NCBI GenBank assembly: GCA_045119835.1 | Contig: JBGVED010000039.1 | Span: forward strand, 35,938 to 99,937 | DNA: 64,000 bases | Direction of reading: 5' to 3' | DNA from: CALVUJ01 sp045119835 | GTDB lineage: Bacteria > Bacillota_I > Bacilli_A > RFN20 > DUOF01 | Shown here: piece by piece, positions 24,648 to 32,891 of the stretch | Position numbering within the stretch: the first letter of the stretch is position 1 | Layout: every line of letters starts with the position of its first letter | Notes under the pieces: model-generated | What the model was told of the DNA's origin: nothing | Seen by the model: the letters and a program-made list of their open reading frames with translations, nothing else | The model's database searches: none | Position numbers and translations under genes: made by a program

Positions 24648-25385
24648 ATGAAAATATTTAAAAAGAAAAAAACGTTGGATTTGACTAGAATTCCTAAGCA
24701 TGTTGCTTTTATTATGGATGGCAACGGAAGGTGGGCTAAAAAAAGAGGATTACCTAGAACTATGGGACATGAAGAAGGCGCAAAAAGAATTGAGAAGCTT
24801 GCTATTAGTGCTAAAAAATTAGGATTAGAAGCCGTAACTTTATTTGCTTTTTCTACAGAAAATTGGAAAAGGCCAAAACAAGAAGTGGATTATATATTTT
24901 CTCTTTTAAAAAGATTTTTAATTGAGGGTAAAGAACGCTTTAAAGAAAATAATATAAGAGTTCATTTTATTGGTAAAATTGATGAGTTAGAGGAAGAATT
25001 TTCTTCTTTAATGAATGAAGCGATGGAATATACAAAGGATAACACGGGTATAATTTTAAACTTGGCAATTAATTATGGTTCTAGAAGTGAAATTTTAGAA
25101 ATGGTAAAAGCTGTTGCTGGAGAATGTGTTGATGGAAAATTGAAAGTTGATGATATTGATGAAGGCGTTATTGAAAATCATTTAATGACAAAAGGGTTAC
25201 CAGAGATTGATTTAATGGTTAGAACAAGTGGAGAGGTAAGATTGTCTAATTTTTTATTATGGCAAATAGCGTATAGTGAATTAGTTTTTACTGATGTATA
25301 TTGGCCTGATTTTGATGAGAAGCAATTAGAAAAAGTTTTAATAGATTTTCAATCCAGAAATAGAAGATTTGGTGGTCTGAAATAA
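24648..25385 (+). CDS. uppS: undecaprenyl diphosphate synthase (isoprenyl transferase)
   Basis: UppS builds the C55 lipid carrier for cell-wall synthesis by adding isopentenyl units in cis. The catalytic Asp region is FIMDGNGRWAKKRG near residue 22. The RTMGHEEG, FAFSTENWKRP and FTDVYWPDFDE signatures follow in order. Length is 245 residues. In many Firmicutes cdsA follows; here a COG2426 membrane protein follows three nt later instead. Confidence 0.96.
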   Translation: MKIFKKKKTLDLTRIPKHVAFIMDGNGRWAKKRGLPRTMGHEEGAKRIEKLAISAKKLGLEAVTLFAFSTENWKRPKQEVDYIFSLLKRFLIEGKERFKENNIRVHFIGKIDELEEEFSSLMNEAMEYTKDNTGIILNLAINYGSRSEILEMVKAVAGECVDGKLKVDDIDEGVIENHLMTKGLPEIDLMVRTSGEVRLSNFLLWQIAYSELVFTDVYWPDFDEKQLEKVLIDFQSRNRRFGGLK

Positions 25386-25387
25386 AT

Positions 25388-26026
25388 ATGAGTGATTTTA
25401 TTCAGGGAATAGTTTTAAAAATTTTTGGCAATAATCCTATTCTAGCGACAATATTCATTTCAATGATTCCTATTATAGAGTTAAGAGGGGCTATTCCTTT
25501 TGGTAGCAGTAAAGAAATTTGGGGAAATAACGCTTTGTCTATTTTCGAAGCTAGTGTTTATAGTGTTATTGGTTCAATAATTTCAGCAATTTTAATTTTA
25601 TTGTTACTTATTCCTATTTTTAATTTTTTAAGAAAAACTAAGTTTTTTTCTAGATTGATTGAATCTTTCGAAGCAAAATTTAAAAAAGAAAGTGATAAAA
25701 TTGAACATGATTCAAATGATAAAAAGTATAAGAATTTAAAAAAATGGTTGGGTATAATGACTTTTGTGGCAATACCTTTTCCTCTTACTGGAGTTTGGAC
25801 TGGTAGTGCGATTGCAGTGTTTCTTAATATGGGGTTCTTCAAAAGTTTTTCTTCTATTTCAGTTGGGGTTTTAATAGCTGCAAGCATTATGATGTTGGTC
25901 AGCAAAGTTTTGGGGGATAATGCACTCATTATATTTTATATTTTTGGAATATTATTTTTCATTCTTATTAGTTTTTATATAATTAGAGCTTTTTCTAAGA
26001 AAAAGACAAATAGTGTTGCGAATTAA
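25388..26026 (+). CDS. small multidrug-export-type membrane protein (COG2426 family)
   Basis: The protein has five or six membrane segments. It carries the family-typical IISMIPIIELRGAIPFG-like N-terminal motif (here ISMIPIIELRGAIPFG) and a second ATFVAIPFPLTGVWTGS-like segment (FVAIPFPLTGVWTGSAIA). The central cytoplasmic loop is charged (residues about 88-118). These repeat motifs resemble inverted half-repeats of DedA-like transport proteins. The family name implies drug export, but the substrate is not established. It starts three nt after uppS, so it is probably cotranscribed. Confidence 0.75.
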   Translation: MSDFIQGIVLKIFGNNPILATIFISMIPIIELRGAIPFGSSKEIWGNNALSIFEASVYSVIGSIISAILILLLLIPIFNFLRKTKFFSRLIESFEAKFKKESDKIEHDSNDKKYKNLKKWLGIMTFVAIPFPLTGVWTGSAIAVFLNMGFFKSFSSISVGVLIAASIMMLVSKVLGDNALIIFYIFGILFFILISFYIIRAFSKKKTNSVAN

Positions 26027-26029
26027 TTA

Positions 26030-26071
26030 AAAACGAATTGTTTATGTATATAAATGATTCGTTTTGTTTTA
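26030..26071 (+). terminator. Rho-independent terminator
   Basis: AAAACGAAT pairs with ATTCGTTTT; an inner TTTAT/ATAAA stem extends the hairpin, followed by a T-rich tail. Confidence 0.75.
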
Positions 26072-26093
26072 TAATTATTATTGGTGATTAATT

Positions 26094-26819
26094 ATGATAG
26101 AAATAAAAAATGTTACTAAAATTTTTGGAAAAGATTTTAAAGCAGTAGATGATTTATCTTTAAATATTGAAGAAGGAAACATCTATGGTTTTTTGGGTCC
26201 TAATGGCGCTGGTAAGACCACGACTTTGAAAATGATAACAGGTGTTTTAAAGGCGGATTGTGGAAAAATTTTTATAAATGGCATAGATATTAATAAAGAT
26301 CCTATTTTAGCAAAAAAACAATTTGGGTTTGTTAGCGATAATCCGGATTTGTTTTTAAAGTTGAAGGGGATTGAATATTTAAATTTTGTAGGTACTGTAT
26401 ATGACGTTAATAGTGTTAAGCTTAGAGAAAATATTTATAAATATTCTAAAATGTTTGGAATGAGTGAAGTGCTAAATAACAAGATAGAAAGTTATTCTCA
26501 TGGAATGAGGCAAAAAATTGCTGTTATTGGTGCATTAATTCATGAACCAAAAATTTGGATATTAGATGAACCTCTTACTGGACTTGATCCAAAGTCATCT
26601 TTTGTGTTAAAAGAAATGATGAGAGAGCATGCAGATAAGGGAAATGTAGTTTTATTTTCTACGCATGTTTTAGAGGTAGCAGAAAAAGTTTGTGATAAAG
26701 TAGCTATTATTTCCAAAGGAAGATTATTATTTAATGGTTCTATCGGGGATATAAAGAGTAAAGCAAGTGAAGATGCATCTTTAGAAAAAATCTTTTTGGA
26801 GTTGGTGGGAAATGAGTAA
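26094..26819 (+). CDS. ABC transporter ATP-binding protein
   Basis: This is the ATPase of an ABC-2 type exporter. Walker A GPNGAGKTT is near residue 37, the signature reads YSHGMRQKI, Walker B is WILDEPLTGLDPKS, and the H-loop is STHVLE. Length is 241 residues. The permease gene overlaps its 3' end by 8 nt. The pair resembles the Bacillus YthP/YthQ exporter type; substrate unknown. Confidence 0.9.
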   Translation: MIEIKNVTKIFGKDFKAVDDLSLNIEEGNIYGFLGPNGAGKTTTLKMITGVLKADCGKIFINGIDINKDPILAKKQFGFVSDNPDLFLKLKGIEYLNFVGTVYDVNSVKLRENIYKYSKMFGMSEVLNNKIESYSHGMRQKIAVIGALIHEPKIWILDEPLTGLDPKSSFVLKEMMREHADKGNVVLFSTHVLEVAEKVCDKVAIISKGRLLFNGSIGDIKSKASEDASLEKIFLELVGNE

Positions 26820-28485
26820 GTTGTGGACTTTAACCAAGGTCTTATTTAAGACTAATTTTCTTTCTGGGTTTAGTAATTCTAAAAAAGGGAAAAAAAGGCA
26901 GTTTCTCAGTGGCTTTTTACTTGTATTTTTACTTGTATTTGTTATCGGTTCGTTAGGTGTTCCTATTATTTTTTCTATTGATGGCATTTTAGCTTTGGCT
27001 CCTCTTGAAAATATTTTAATATCTTTAGTTTTGCCTGTTGCGGGGGTTACTACTATTCTTTTTTCGATATTTTCAGTTGTCAGTGTTTTTTATTTAAGTA
27101 AGGATAGCGATCATTTATTACCCATGCCAATTAGTGGCAAGGATATTTTATTAAGCAAATTTTTGGTTTCTCTTGTTAATGAGTATTATATTTTGTTTAT
27201 GTTTATTCTTCCTTGTTTGGTAGGAATAGGTGTTGGGATAGATGCAGGATTAATGTATTATTTGTTTACAGTAATTATATTTTTGTTAATACCTGTTATT
27301 CCTTCAGTAGTGGTAACTCTTATCGTATTAATATTTACTCGATTTACGGGAGTATTAAAAAATAAAGATTTATTTATGTATATTTCTATGTTTTTGATAT
27401 TAGGTTTTGCTCTTGTTTATAATTTAGTCATTCAAGAGTTTATTAGTGTTGATTTAGAAAATGTAGGGACAACATTTGGTGTGCTAGAAAATGAAGTTAT
27501 TCCATATTTAAAAATGTTTTTTCCTTTTTATAATAGTGCATCTGATTCGCTTATAAATTATGATAATTTAAATGGGATATTTTCTTTAATTACTTTTATT
27601 TCTTTAAATTTTATTTTTTTAATGATTTTACATTTAGTAGGGGATAAACTTTATTTGAAAACTTTAATCGATGGTAAAAGCGGTAGTGGTAAAAAGGAAG
27701 TTAGTCTTGAAAATATAAAAGTAAAGAAATCTTCATCTACTAGAGAGCTTTTAAAGAAGGAATGGCTTGTTGTAAAAAGGACACCTATATTTATGCTTAA
27801 TATAGTGGTAATTGTCTTTTTAATGCCGGTTATTTTTGTTGGCTCAATTTTAATTGGATTTAATGGTGAAGGTTTACAAACTGTTTTGCCATCAGAAAGT
27901 TTTGTTGAAATGTATTTAGAAAATCCTTTTATTTATTTGATAGTTTTGGTTGCTTGTATGGCATTTTCCTCTTTTTCGGTAGCTGCATCAACTTCAATTT
28001 CTAGGGAAGGAAGTAATGCTTGGTTTATGAAGGTTATTCCTGTAAGTCCGTTTAAACAAATTAATGTTAAGGTTTTGTTTGCTTCTATTTTAGATTTGAT
28101 TGGTGTTTTTATTGTGATTATTGTACCTATTATTTTATTTAATATACCTCTTTATTATGTTTTTTGTGTATTAGTTCCTGTTATATTGTTAATATTTATA
28201 ATCAATTATTTTAATATATTGCTTGATTTGAAAAATCCTAAAATAAAATGGAATGAAGAGAGTATAGCAGTTAAGCAAAATTTAAATGGAGTTATATCAA
28301 TATTTTTTACGATGGCTGTTGGCGGAATTTTTGGGATTGTCGCATATTTCTTTTATAAGTATGCAATAGATATTAATGTAGTTATTTTAAGTGGAATAAT
28401 TAGTTTGGTTTGTGGTATTATACTAACGTTTGTTGTTAGTTTGTTTAAAATTAATGAAAATAAATTATTAGATAATGTGGATTAG
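26812..28485 (+). CDS. ABC-2 type transporter permease (YthQ-like)
   Basis: The 557-residue membrane protein has about twelve hydrophobic segments and no ATPase domain. An early cytoplasmic segment reads KDSDHLLPMPISGKDILLSK, a phrase typical of large two-half ABC-2 permeases. A central soluble loop (about residues 285-315) separates two membrane halves, each starting with a similar amphipathic region. It is coupled to the upstream ATPase gene. miaB follows 11 nt later, so the transcript may continue into it. Confidence 0.82.
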   Translation: MSKLWTLTKVLFKTNFLSGFSNSKKGKKRQFLSGFLLVFLLVFVIGSLGVPIIFSIDGILALAPLENILISLVLPVAGVTTILFSIFSVVSVFYLSKDSDHLLPMPISGKDILLSKFLVSLVNEYYILFMFILPCLVGIGVGIDAGLMYYLFTVIIFLLIPVIPSVVVTLIVLIFTRFTGVLKNKDLFMYISMFLILGFALVYNLVIQEFISVDLENVGTTFGVLENEVIPYLKMFFPFYNSASDSLINYDNLNGIFSLITFISLNFIFLMILHLVGDKLYLKTLIDGKSGSGKKEVSLENIKVKKSSSTRELLKKEWLVVKRTPIFMLNIVVIVFLMPVIFVGSILIGFNGEGLQTVLPSESFVEMYLENPFIYLIVLVACMAFSSFSVAASTSISREGSNAWFMKVIPVSPFKQINVKVLFASILDLIGVFIVIIVPIILFNIPLYYVFCVLVPVILLIFIINYFNILLDLKNPKIKWNEESIAVKQNLNGVISIFFTMAVGGIFGIVAYFFYKYAIDINVVILSGIISLVCGIILTFVVSLFKINENKLLDNVD

Positions 28486-28496
28486 GATGTGAAAGA

Positions 28497-29936
28497 ATGA
28501 AAAAAGATTATAGTCAATATTTTAGAAAGCCTTCTTTAAAGGAAGCTGCGGAAAGAAAAAAAGAAATAATCATAGATAAAGAGGGGCTTGTTGTTCCTGA
28601 AGAAATGAAAAAAGTGGGAAATGAGAAAAAGTATTTTATTCGTACTTACGGCTGTCAAGGTAACGAAGCAGATAGTGAGGTTATTGCTGGCATTTTGGAA
28701 TTTATGGGATATAAAAAAGCAAGCGAAGTTGAAGATGCAGATGTTATTCTATTAAATACTTGTGCTGTTAGAGAAAATGCTGAAGAAAAAGTTTTTGGCG
28801 AAATAGGGGCACTTAAAAAAATAAAAACTGTGAATCCAGATGTTATTTTTGGAATATGCGGTTGTATGGCTCAGCAAGAGCATATTGTGGAAAAAGTCTT
28901 AAAATCATATCCTCAAGTGGATTTGATTTTTGGTACACACAATATTAATAGATTACCTTTACTTTTAAAGGATGCTTTACTTAATAAAGAAAGAGTAGTT
29001 GAGGTTTTTTCTAATAAGAGTGAAATACATGAAAATTTACCGATTGTAAGGAACAATAATTTAAAAGCATGGGTAAACATTATGTATGGTTGCGATAAGT
29101 TTTGTACTTATTGCATAGTTCCTTATACTAGAGGTAAAGAGAGAAGCAGATTAAAAGAAGATGTTTTAAAAGAAGTGAAGGAACTTAAAGATAGAGGTTT
29201 TAAAGAAATTACTTTATTAGGACAAAATGTTAATGCTTATGGAAATGATTTAAATAAAGGATATAATTTTGCAACTTTACTTAAAGAAGTTAGTGATGTT
29301 GGAATTGAGAGAATACGATTTGTTACTAGCCATCCTTGGAATTTTACTGATGAAATGGTTGATATAATTGCAAGTAGAGATAATATAATGCCATATATTC
29401 ATTTGCCTATTCAATCTGGTGATGATGAAGTTTTAAGAAGAATGGGTAGAAGATATAATTATGAAGAATATAAAAAATTATATAATGCTTTAAGAGAAAA
29501 GGTTAAAAATTGTAGTATTACTACAGATATTATTGTTGGTTTCCCAGGTGAGAGTGAAGAACAATTTAATAACACGTTAAAGGCAGTTAAAGAATTAGAG
29601 TATGATAGTGCGTTTACTTTTATTTATTCTCCTAGAGTTGGCACTCCAGCAGCAAAGATGAAAGATGATGTTAGTGAAGAAACTAAAAAGAAAAGATTTA
29701 ATGCTCTTGTAGAGGTTGTTGGTGATAGTGCAAAAAAAAGAAATGATGCTTATGTTGGTAAAATTTTGAAAGTTTTAGTAGAGGGATATTCTAAGAGAAA
29801 TAATAGTATTTTGGCTGGGTATAGTGAAGAGAATAAACTTGTTAATTTTAAAGGTAAAGAAGATATGATTGGTAAAGTTGTGGAGGTTAAAATTACTACC
29901 TCAAAAACGTGGACTTTGGAGGGTGAAGCAATTTAA
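28497..29936 (+). CDS. miaB: tRNA-2-methylthio-N6-dimethylallyladenosine synthase
   Basis: MiaB is a radical-SAM methylthiotransferase that converts i6A37 to ms2i6A37 in tRNA. The N-terminal cluster domain has RTYGCQGNEADSE, LNTCAVRENAEEK and GICGCMAQQE, giving the three auxiliary-cluster cysteines. The radical-SAM cluster is CDKFCTYCIVPYTRGKE near residue 200. A TRAM domain closes the protein. Length is 479 residues. It overlaps ymcA by one base; ymcB(miaB)-ymcA-cotE is also the Bacillus order. Confidence 0.95.
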   Translation: MKKDYSQYFRKPSLKEAAERKKEIIIDKEGLVVPEEMKKVGNEKKYFIRTYGCQGNEADSEVIAGILEFMGYKKASEVEDADVILLNTCAVRENAEEKVFGEIGALKKIKTVNPDVIFGICGCMAQQEHIVEKVLKSYPQVDLIFGTHNINRLPLLLKDALLNKERVVEVFSNKSEIHENLPIVRNNNLKAWVNIMYGCDKFCTYCIVPYTRGKERSRLKEDVLKEVKELKDRGFKEITLLGQNVNAYGNDLNKGYNFATLLKEVSDVGIERIRFVTSHPWNFTDEMVDIIASRDNIMPYIHLPIQSGDDEVLRRMGRRYNYEEYKKLYNALREKVKNCSITTDIIVGFPGESEEQFNNTLKAVKELEYDSAFTFIYSPRVGTPAAKMKDDVSEETKKKRFNALVEVVGDSAKKRNDAYVGKILKVLVEGYSKRNNSILAGYSEENKLVNFKGKEDMIGKVVEVKITTSKTWTLEGEAI

Positions 29937-30229
29937 TGGAACAATTAGCTAAAGATATAAACAACAAGATAAAGCAAAGTAATTTGTATAAGGAATATCT
30001 TTTTTATAAAAATCAAGTTGAATCTAATGAAGAAATAATTAAGCAAAAAGAAGTGTTGGAAGATTTAAAAAAGAAGATATGTAAAGACAAAAATGAAAAT
30101 GATGTTGAAGAGTATTATAAAGTGGAAAAAGAATATAAAAGTAATTTGGTTGTAAAAGAATATTTTAAATCAAAAGAAGAATTATATAATTTATTGAAAG
30201 ATATTGTTGATATTTTGTCGCTTAATTAA
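29936..30229 (+). CDS. ymcA: YmcA/YlbF-family protein (RicA-like)
   Basis: Members of this small helical family (DUF964) form the YmcA-YlbF-YaaT complex that assists RNase Y and affects competence, biofilm formation and sporulation in Bacillus. The 97-residue protein is all helical and highly charged. The helix carrying KEYLFYKNQVESNEEI matches the family core, and the length is as expected. Position right after miaB and before cotE strengthens the call as YmcA rather than YlbF. The conserved cysteines near the C-terminus of some YmcA proteins are not seen. Confidence 0.8.
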   Translation: MEQLAKDINNKIKQSNLYKEYLFYKNQVESNEEIIKQKEVLEDLKKKICKDKNENDVEEYYKVEKEYKSNLVVKEYFKSKEELYNLLKDIVDILSLN

Positions 30230-30297
30230 AAAAAGTCTTTAAAAACGTTTAAGTTTATGCAATAATTATATTAGTTAGTTGTTTGGGGGTAGTGTTT

Positions 30298-30717
30298 ATG
30301 AGATGTCAAAGATGTGGATTTGAAATTGAGCCTGGTCAAACATTTTGTAGTATGTGTGGAACTGAGCAATCCAAAGCTCTTAGAGAGCCAAAGAAAAAAA
30401 TAAGTTCTATATTGGGGATTATTAAAGTTACCTCTACAAATCATTTGAAAATGTATGGTAATTTAGCGCTTATGATTATTGCGTGTTTTGTTATTTATTT
30501 TATGTCTAAAGAATCTCCAATTATGGTTCCTGTTTTTTGTTTAGGAAGTTTGCTTTTCTTGTATATATTTTTCCAATGTTTAATTCCATACAAAAATCCT
30601 AATGCAAGTAAAAGTAAAAAGTATAAGATGGGTGTTAAGGTATCATTTGTGTTAATTATATTATTGGTGTTGTTGACGTTTCTTGGTGATACTTCATTAG
30701 TTGAGTTAGTTAAGTAA
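30298..30717 (+). CDS. zinc-ribbon membrane protein
   Basis: The N-terminus is a zinc ribbon: MRCQRCGFEIEPGQTFCSMC gives two CxxC pairs. A basic linker follows, then three hydrophobic segments (about residues 54-72, 77-97 and 118-138). Such double-zinc-ribbon membrane proteins are common in Firmicutes and mostly uncharacterised. GGGGGT precedes ATG 30298. It is followed by a PH-domain gene. Confidence 0.75.
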   Translation: MRCQRCGFEIEPGQTFCSMCGTEQSKALREPKKKISSILGIIKVTSTNHLKMYGNLALMIIACFVIYFMSKESPIMVPVFCLGSLLFLYIFFQCLIPYKNPNASKSKKYKMGVKVSFVLIILLVLLTFLGDTSLVELVK

Positions 30718-30731
30718 AGGAGGAATTGAAT

Positions 30732-31190
30732 ATGGCAGATAGTGAATTGGCAACATTAAAAGTTAGTTTGATGGGGGAATGTAGAGTTCCTCGAATAGTT
30801 AATAGACTTTTGTTCCCAAATGAGAGAATAGCGTTTGCTTTAAAGGGAATAAGAGATATAATGGTTTTTACAAATTGTAGAGTTTTGTATCTTGATTATA
30901 GACAAGTTACAGGTAAATCTGTAGAATACGCAACATACATGTTTAAAGATATAATTTCATATTCAATAGTTACGCCTGGATTGGGATTAGATTGTGATTC
31001 TGAAATTGTTCTTAGATTTATTAATAGAGAAGTTATTCAAATGACTATTGATAAAGGTCACAATTTAGATAGATATTTATACTTAACATACGATCTTATT
31101 TCAGCTGTTAAAGATAATCATGAGTTGCAAAAAGGTGTCTTTAATATGAAATTAAGCGTTAAGGAAAATAACGAACAATTTTTTGAATAA
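30732..31190 (+). CDS. bacterial PH-domain protein
   Basis: The 152-residue protein looks like a single bacterial pleckstrin-homology domain (bPH_1 type). Its order is FPNERIAFALKG, an MVFTNCRVLYLDY strand pair, a KDIISYSIVTP strand, EIVLRF strands, and a C-terminal helix (LDRYLYLTYDLISAVK). No membrane segment is seen. AAGGAGG fits ATG 30732. It probably shares a transcript with the zinc-ribbon gene and ends at a terminator. Ligand unknown. Confidence 0.75.
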   Translation: MADSELATLKVSLMGECRVPRIVNRLLFPNERIAFALKGIRDIMVFTNCRVLYLDYRQVTGKSVEYATYMFKDIISYSIVTPGLGLDCDSEIVLRFINREVIQMTIDKGHNLDRYLYLTYDLISAVKDNHELQKGVFNMKLSVKENNEQFFE

Positions 31191-31198
31191 TAAACTTG

Positions 31199-31227
31199 AA
31201 ACTTGCTTTAGAGCAAGTTTTTATTTT
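31199..31227 (+). terminator. Rho-independent terminator
   Basis: AAACTTGC and GCAAGTTT pair around TTTAGA, followed by a T-rich tract. Confidence 0.88.
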
Positions 31228-31233
31228 GGTAAG

Positions 31234-31262
31234 TTATAGAAAGTTATTGTTTTTCATACATT
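31234..31262 (+). promoter_or_regulatory. candidate sigma-E-type sporulation promoter of cotE
   Basis: CATACATT at 31255-31262 matches the Bacillus sigma-E -10 consensus CATACAHT exactly. TTATAGA at 31234-31240, 14 nt upstream, is a partial match to the KMATATT -35. It ends 23 nt before the cotE start. Bacillus cotE is also read from a sigma-E promoter. Confidence 0.5.
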
Positions 31263-31285
31263 TAAGATGAAAGGATGAGTTTAAT

Positions 31286-31783
31286 ATGTATAGAGAGATA
31301 GTAACTAAAGCTGTTGTAGGAAAGGGGACAATTTTTAATAGTAGTGAAGCAATTATTGATGTTAATAACAATGTTAGTAAGGTTTTAGGGTGTTGGATAA
31401 TTAATCACTATTATGTTAGTGTTTTAGAAAATGAACAGGTCTTTTGTAAAGGAAAGTATGATTTACATATTTGGTATGGTTTTAATAATGATAGTGATAC
31501 TAATATACACAAGCAAACAATCGAGTATATTGATACTTTTTCTTTAAAAATGAAAAATGAGGAAACTCTTAGCGTTGATAATGAGTTGGTTACTAAATGT
31601 GTAAAATATCCTACTTGTACTAGTCTTGTTTTAAATAATGATGGGGTAATAAATGTGAAAATAGAAAAAGAACTTATTTTAGATGTTATTGGTGAAACTA
31701 AATTAAAAGTGCAGGTTACTGGTGAAGAGTGGAATAATAGTGATGATATTGATAGTATAGATGTAGATTATTTGAATAAATGA
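31286..31783 (+). CDS. cotE: outer spore coat morphogenetic protein CotE
   Basis: CotE directs assembly of the outer spore coat. The sequence follows Bacillus CotE closely: YREIVTKAVVGKGTIF at the start, VLGCWIINHYYV, a KGKYDLHIWYGF strand, then TIEYIDTFSL, and VIGETKLKVQVTGEEW before a short acidic tail. At 165 residues it is slightly shorter than Bacillus CotE because the acidic tail is reduced. The stop overlaps the next start by 4 nt. Its presence shows this lineage builds a Bacillus-type coat. Confidence 0.93.
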   Translation: MYREIVTKAVVGKGTIFNSSEAIIDVNNNVSKVLGCWIINHYYVSVLENEQVFCKGKYDLHIWYGFNNDSDTNIHKQTIEYIDTFSLKMKNEETLSVDNELVTKCVKYPTCTSLVLNNDGVINVKIEKELILDVIGETKLKVQVTGEEWNNSDDIDSIDVDYLNK

Positions 31784-32823
31784 AAATAGCATTTATAAAT
31801 ACTATAGATGTTGATTTTGGATTATGGGATATTAATGGAGTGACGTTATGCGAAAGACTAGTAAAGATGTTTTTTTATGTTTTTGACGAAATATATTTAA
31901 TTGTGAATAAAGAAAGTTTAGTTACGTATGATCATATAATTTGTAAGTATAAGTTGGAATGTATTTCTTTAGAGGCGGTTAAAGATAAATATAGTGCTAA
32001 AGATTATGTAATGTTTTGTGATTGCGATATTTTGTTTTTTAGCATCGACAATCTGCTTTTTTGCTTGAAAAATAAAAGGGGATTTTATTTAGAGGGCAAA
32101 AGTAAGGAAAAGGAAATTTGCTTTGTTTTATTTAAAGGAAGTTGCCGAAAAAAAGAAAAGGATATTTTTGATGTGAAAAAAGTTAAAAACTACGATAGTT
32201 ATATTTTTGCAGTTAATTGGTATAGGTATAGTAAATGTTTACAATATATGAGAAATGGCATAAAAATAATAGATGTTAATAACACTTATATTGGTGATGA
32301 TGTTATTTTAGAAAAAAATGTGGTTGTATATCCTAATAGTTTTATTTTTGGGGATACATATATTGGTGAAGGGACTATTATATATCCTAATAGCATTATT
32401 GAAGATTCTGTTATTTGTAAAAATAGTATAGTAGGTCCTTTTGTTAATATAAAAAAAGGTAGTAAAGTTGGTCCAAATTCATATGTTGGAGCTTTTGTTG
32501 AGGTGAAAAATAGTTGCTTAAAAAGTAATGTTAAAGCTAAGCATCATGCTTATTTGGGAGATGTTGATATAGATGATAATTGTAATATTGGGTGCGGTGT
32601 TATTTTTGCAAATTACGATGGTAAAAATAAGTATAGAAGTAAAGTGGAGAAAAATGTTTTTATTGGTAGTAATGTTACAATTGTTTCTCCTGTGAATATA
32701 GGCGCAAATTCATTAATTGGAGCAGGTTCAACTATAGTTTTGGATGTGGAAGAAAACTCTCTTGCAATAGCAAGGAATAAACAAATTAATAAAATTGATT
32801 ATTATAAGGGTAATAAGAGGTGA
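31780..32823 (+). CDS. GlmU-like left-handed beta-helix acetyltransferase with degenerate N-terminal half
   Basis: The C-terminal half (from about residue 165) is a left-handed beta helix with the GlmU acetyltransferase core: GPFVNIKKGSKVG, AFVEVKNSCL, KAKHHAYLGD with the catalytic histidine, FANYDGKNKYR and GSNVTIVSPVNIG, then AIARNKQINK. The N-terminal half should be the UTP-dependent uridylyltransferase, but the nucleotide loop (LAAGxGTRM) is gone and only fragments such as FDEIYLIVNKE remain. It may acetylate glucosamine-1-phosphate or a related sugar without making UDP-GlcNAc. Coupling to cotE suggests a role in spore polysaccharide; that is inference. Confidence 0.75.
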   Translation: MKIAFINTIDVDFGLWDINGVTLCERLVKMFFYVFDEIYLIVNKESLVTYDHIICKYKLECISLEAVKDKYSAKDYVMFCDCDILFFSIDNLLFCLKNKRGFYLEGKSKEKEICFVLFKGSCRKKEKDIFDVKKVKNYDSYIFAVNWYRYSKCLQYMRNGIKIIDVNNTYIGDDVILEKNVVVYPNSFIFGDTYIGEGTIIYPNSIIEDSVICKNSIVGPFVNIKKGSKVGPNSYVGAFVEVKNSCLKSNVKAKHHAYLGDVDIDDNCNIGCGVIFANYDGKNKYRSKVEKNVFIGSNVTIVSPVNIGANSLIGAGSTIVLDVEENSLAIARNKQINKIDYYKGNKR

Positions 32824-32835
32824 ATTAAAAAAATA

Positions 32836-32864
32836 TTGATTTATTCACCTATGAGTGGTATACT
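32836..32864 (+). promoter_or_regulatory. promoter of the exported-protein gene
   Basis: TTGATT at 32836-32841 and TATACT at 32859-32864 are 17 nt apart, with TGg directly before the -10. Confidence 0.7.
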
Positions 32865-32891
32865 TAAACTAAACAAATGAGGTGGTTTATA

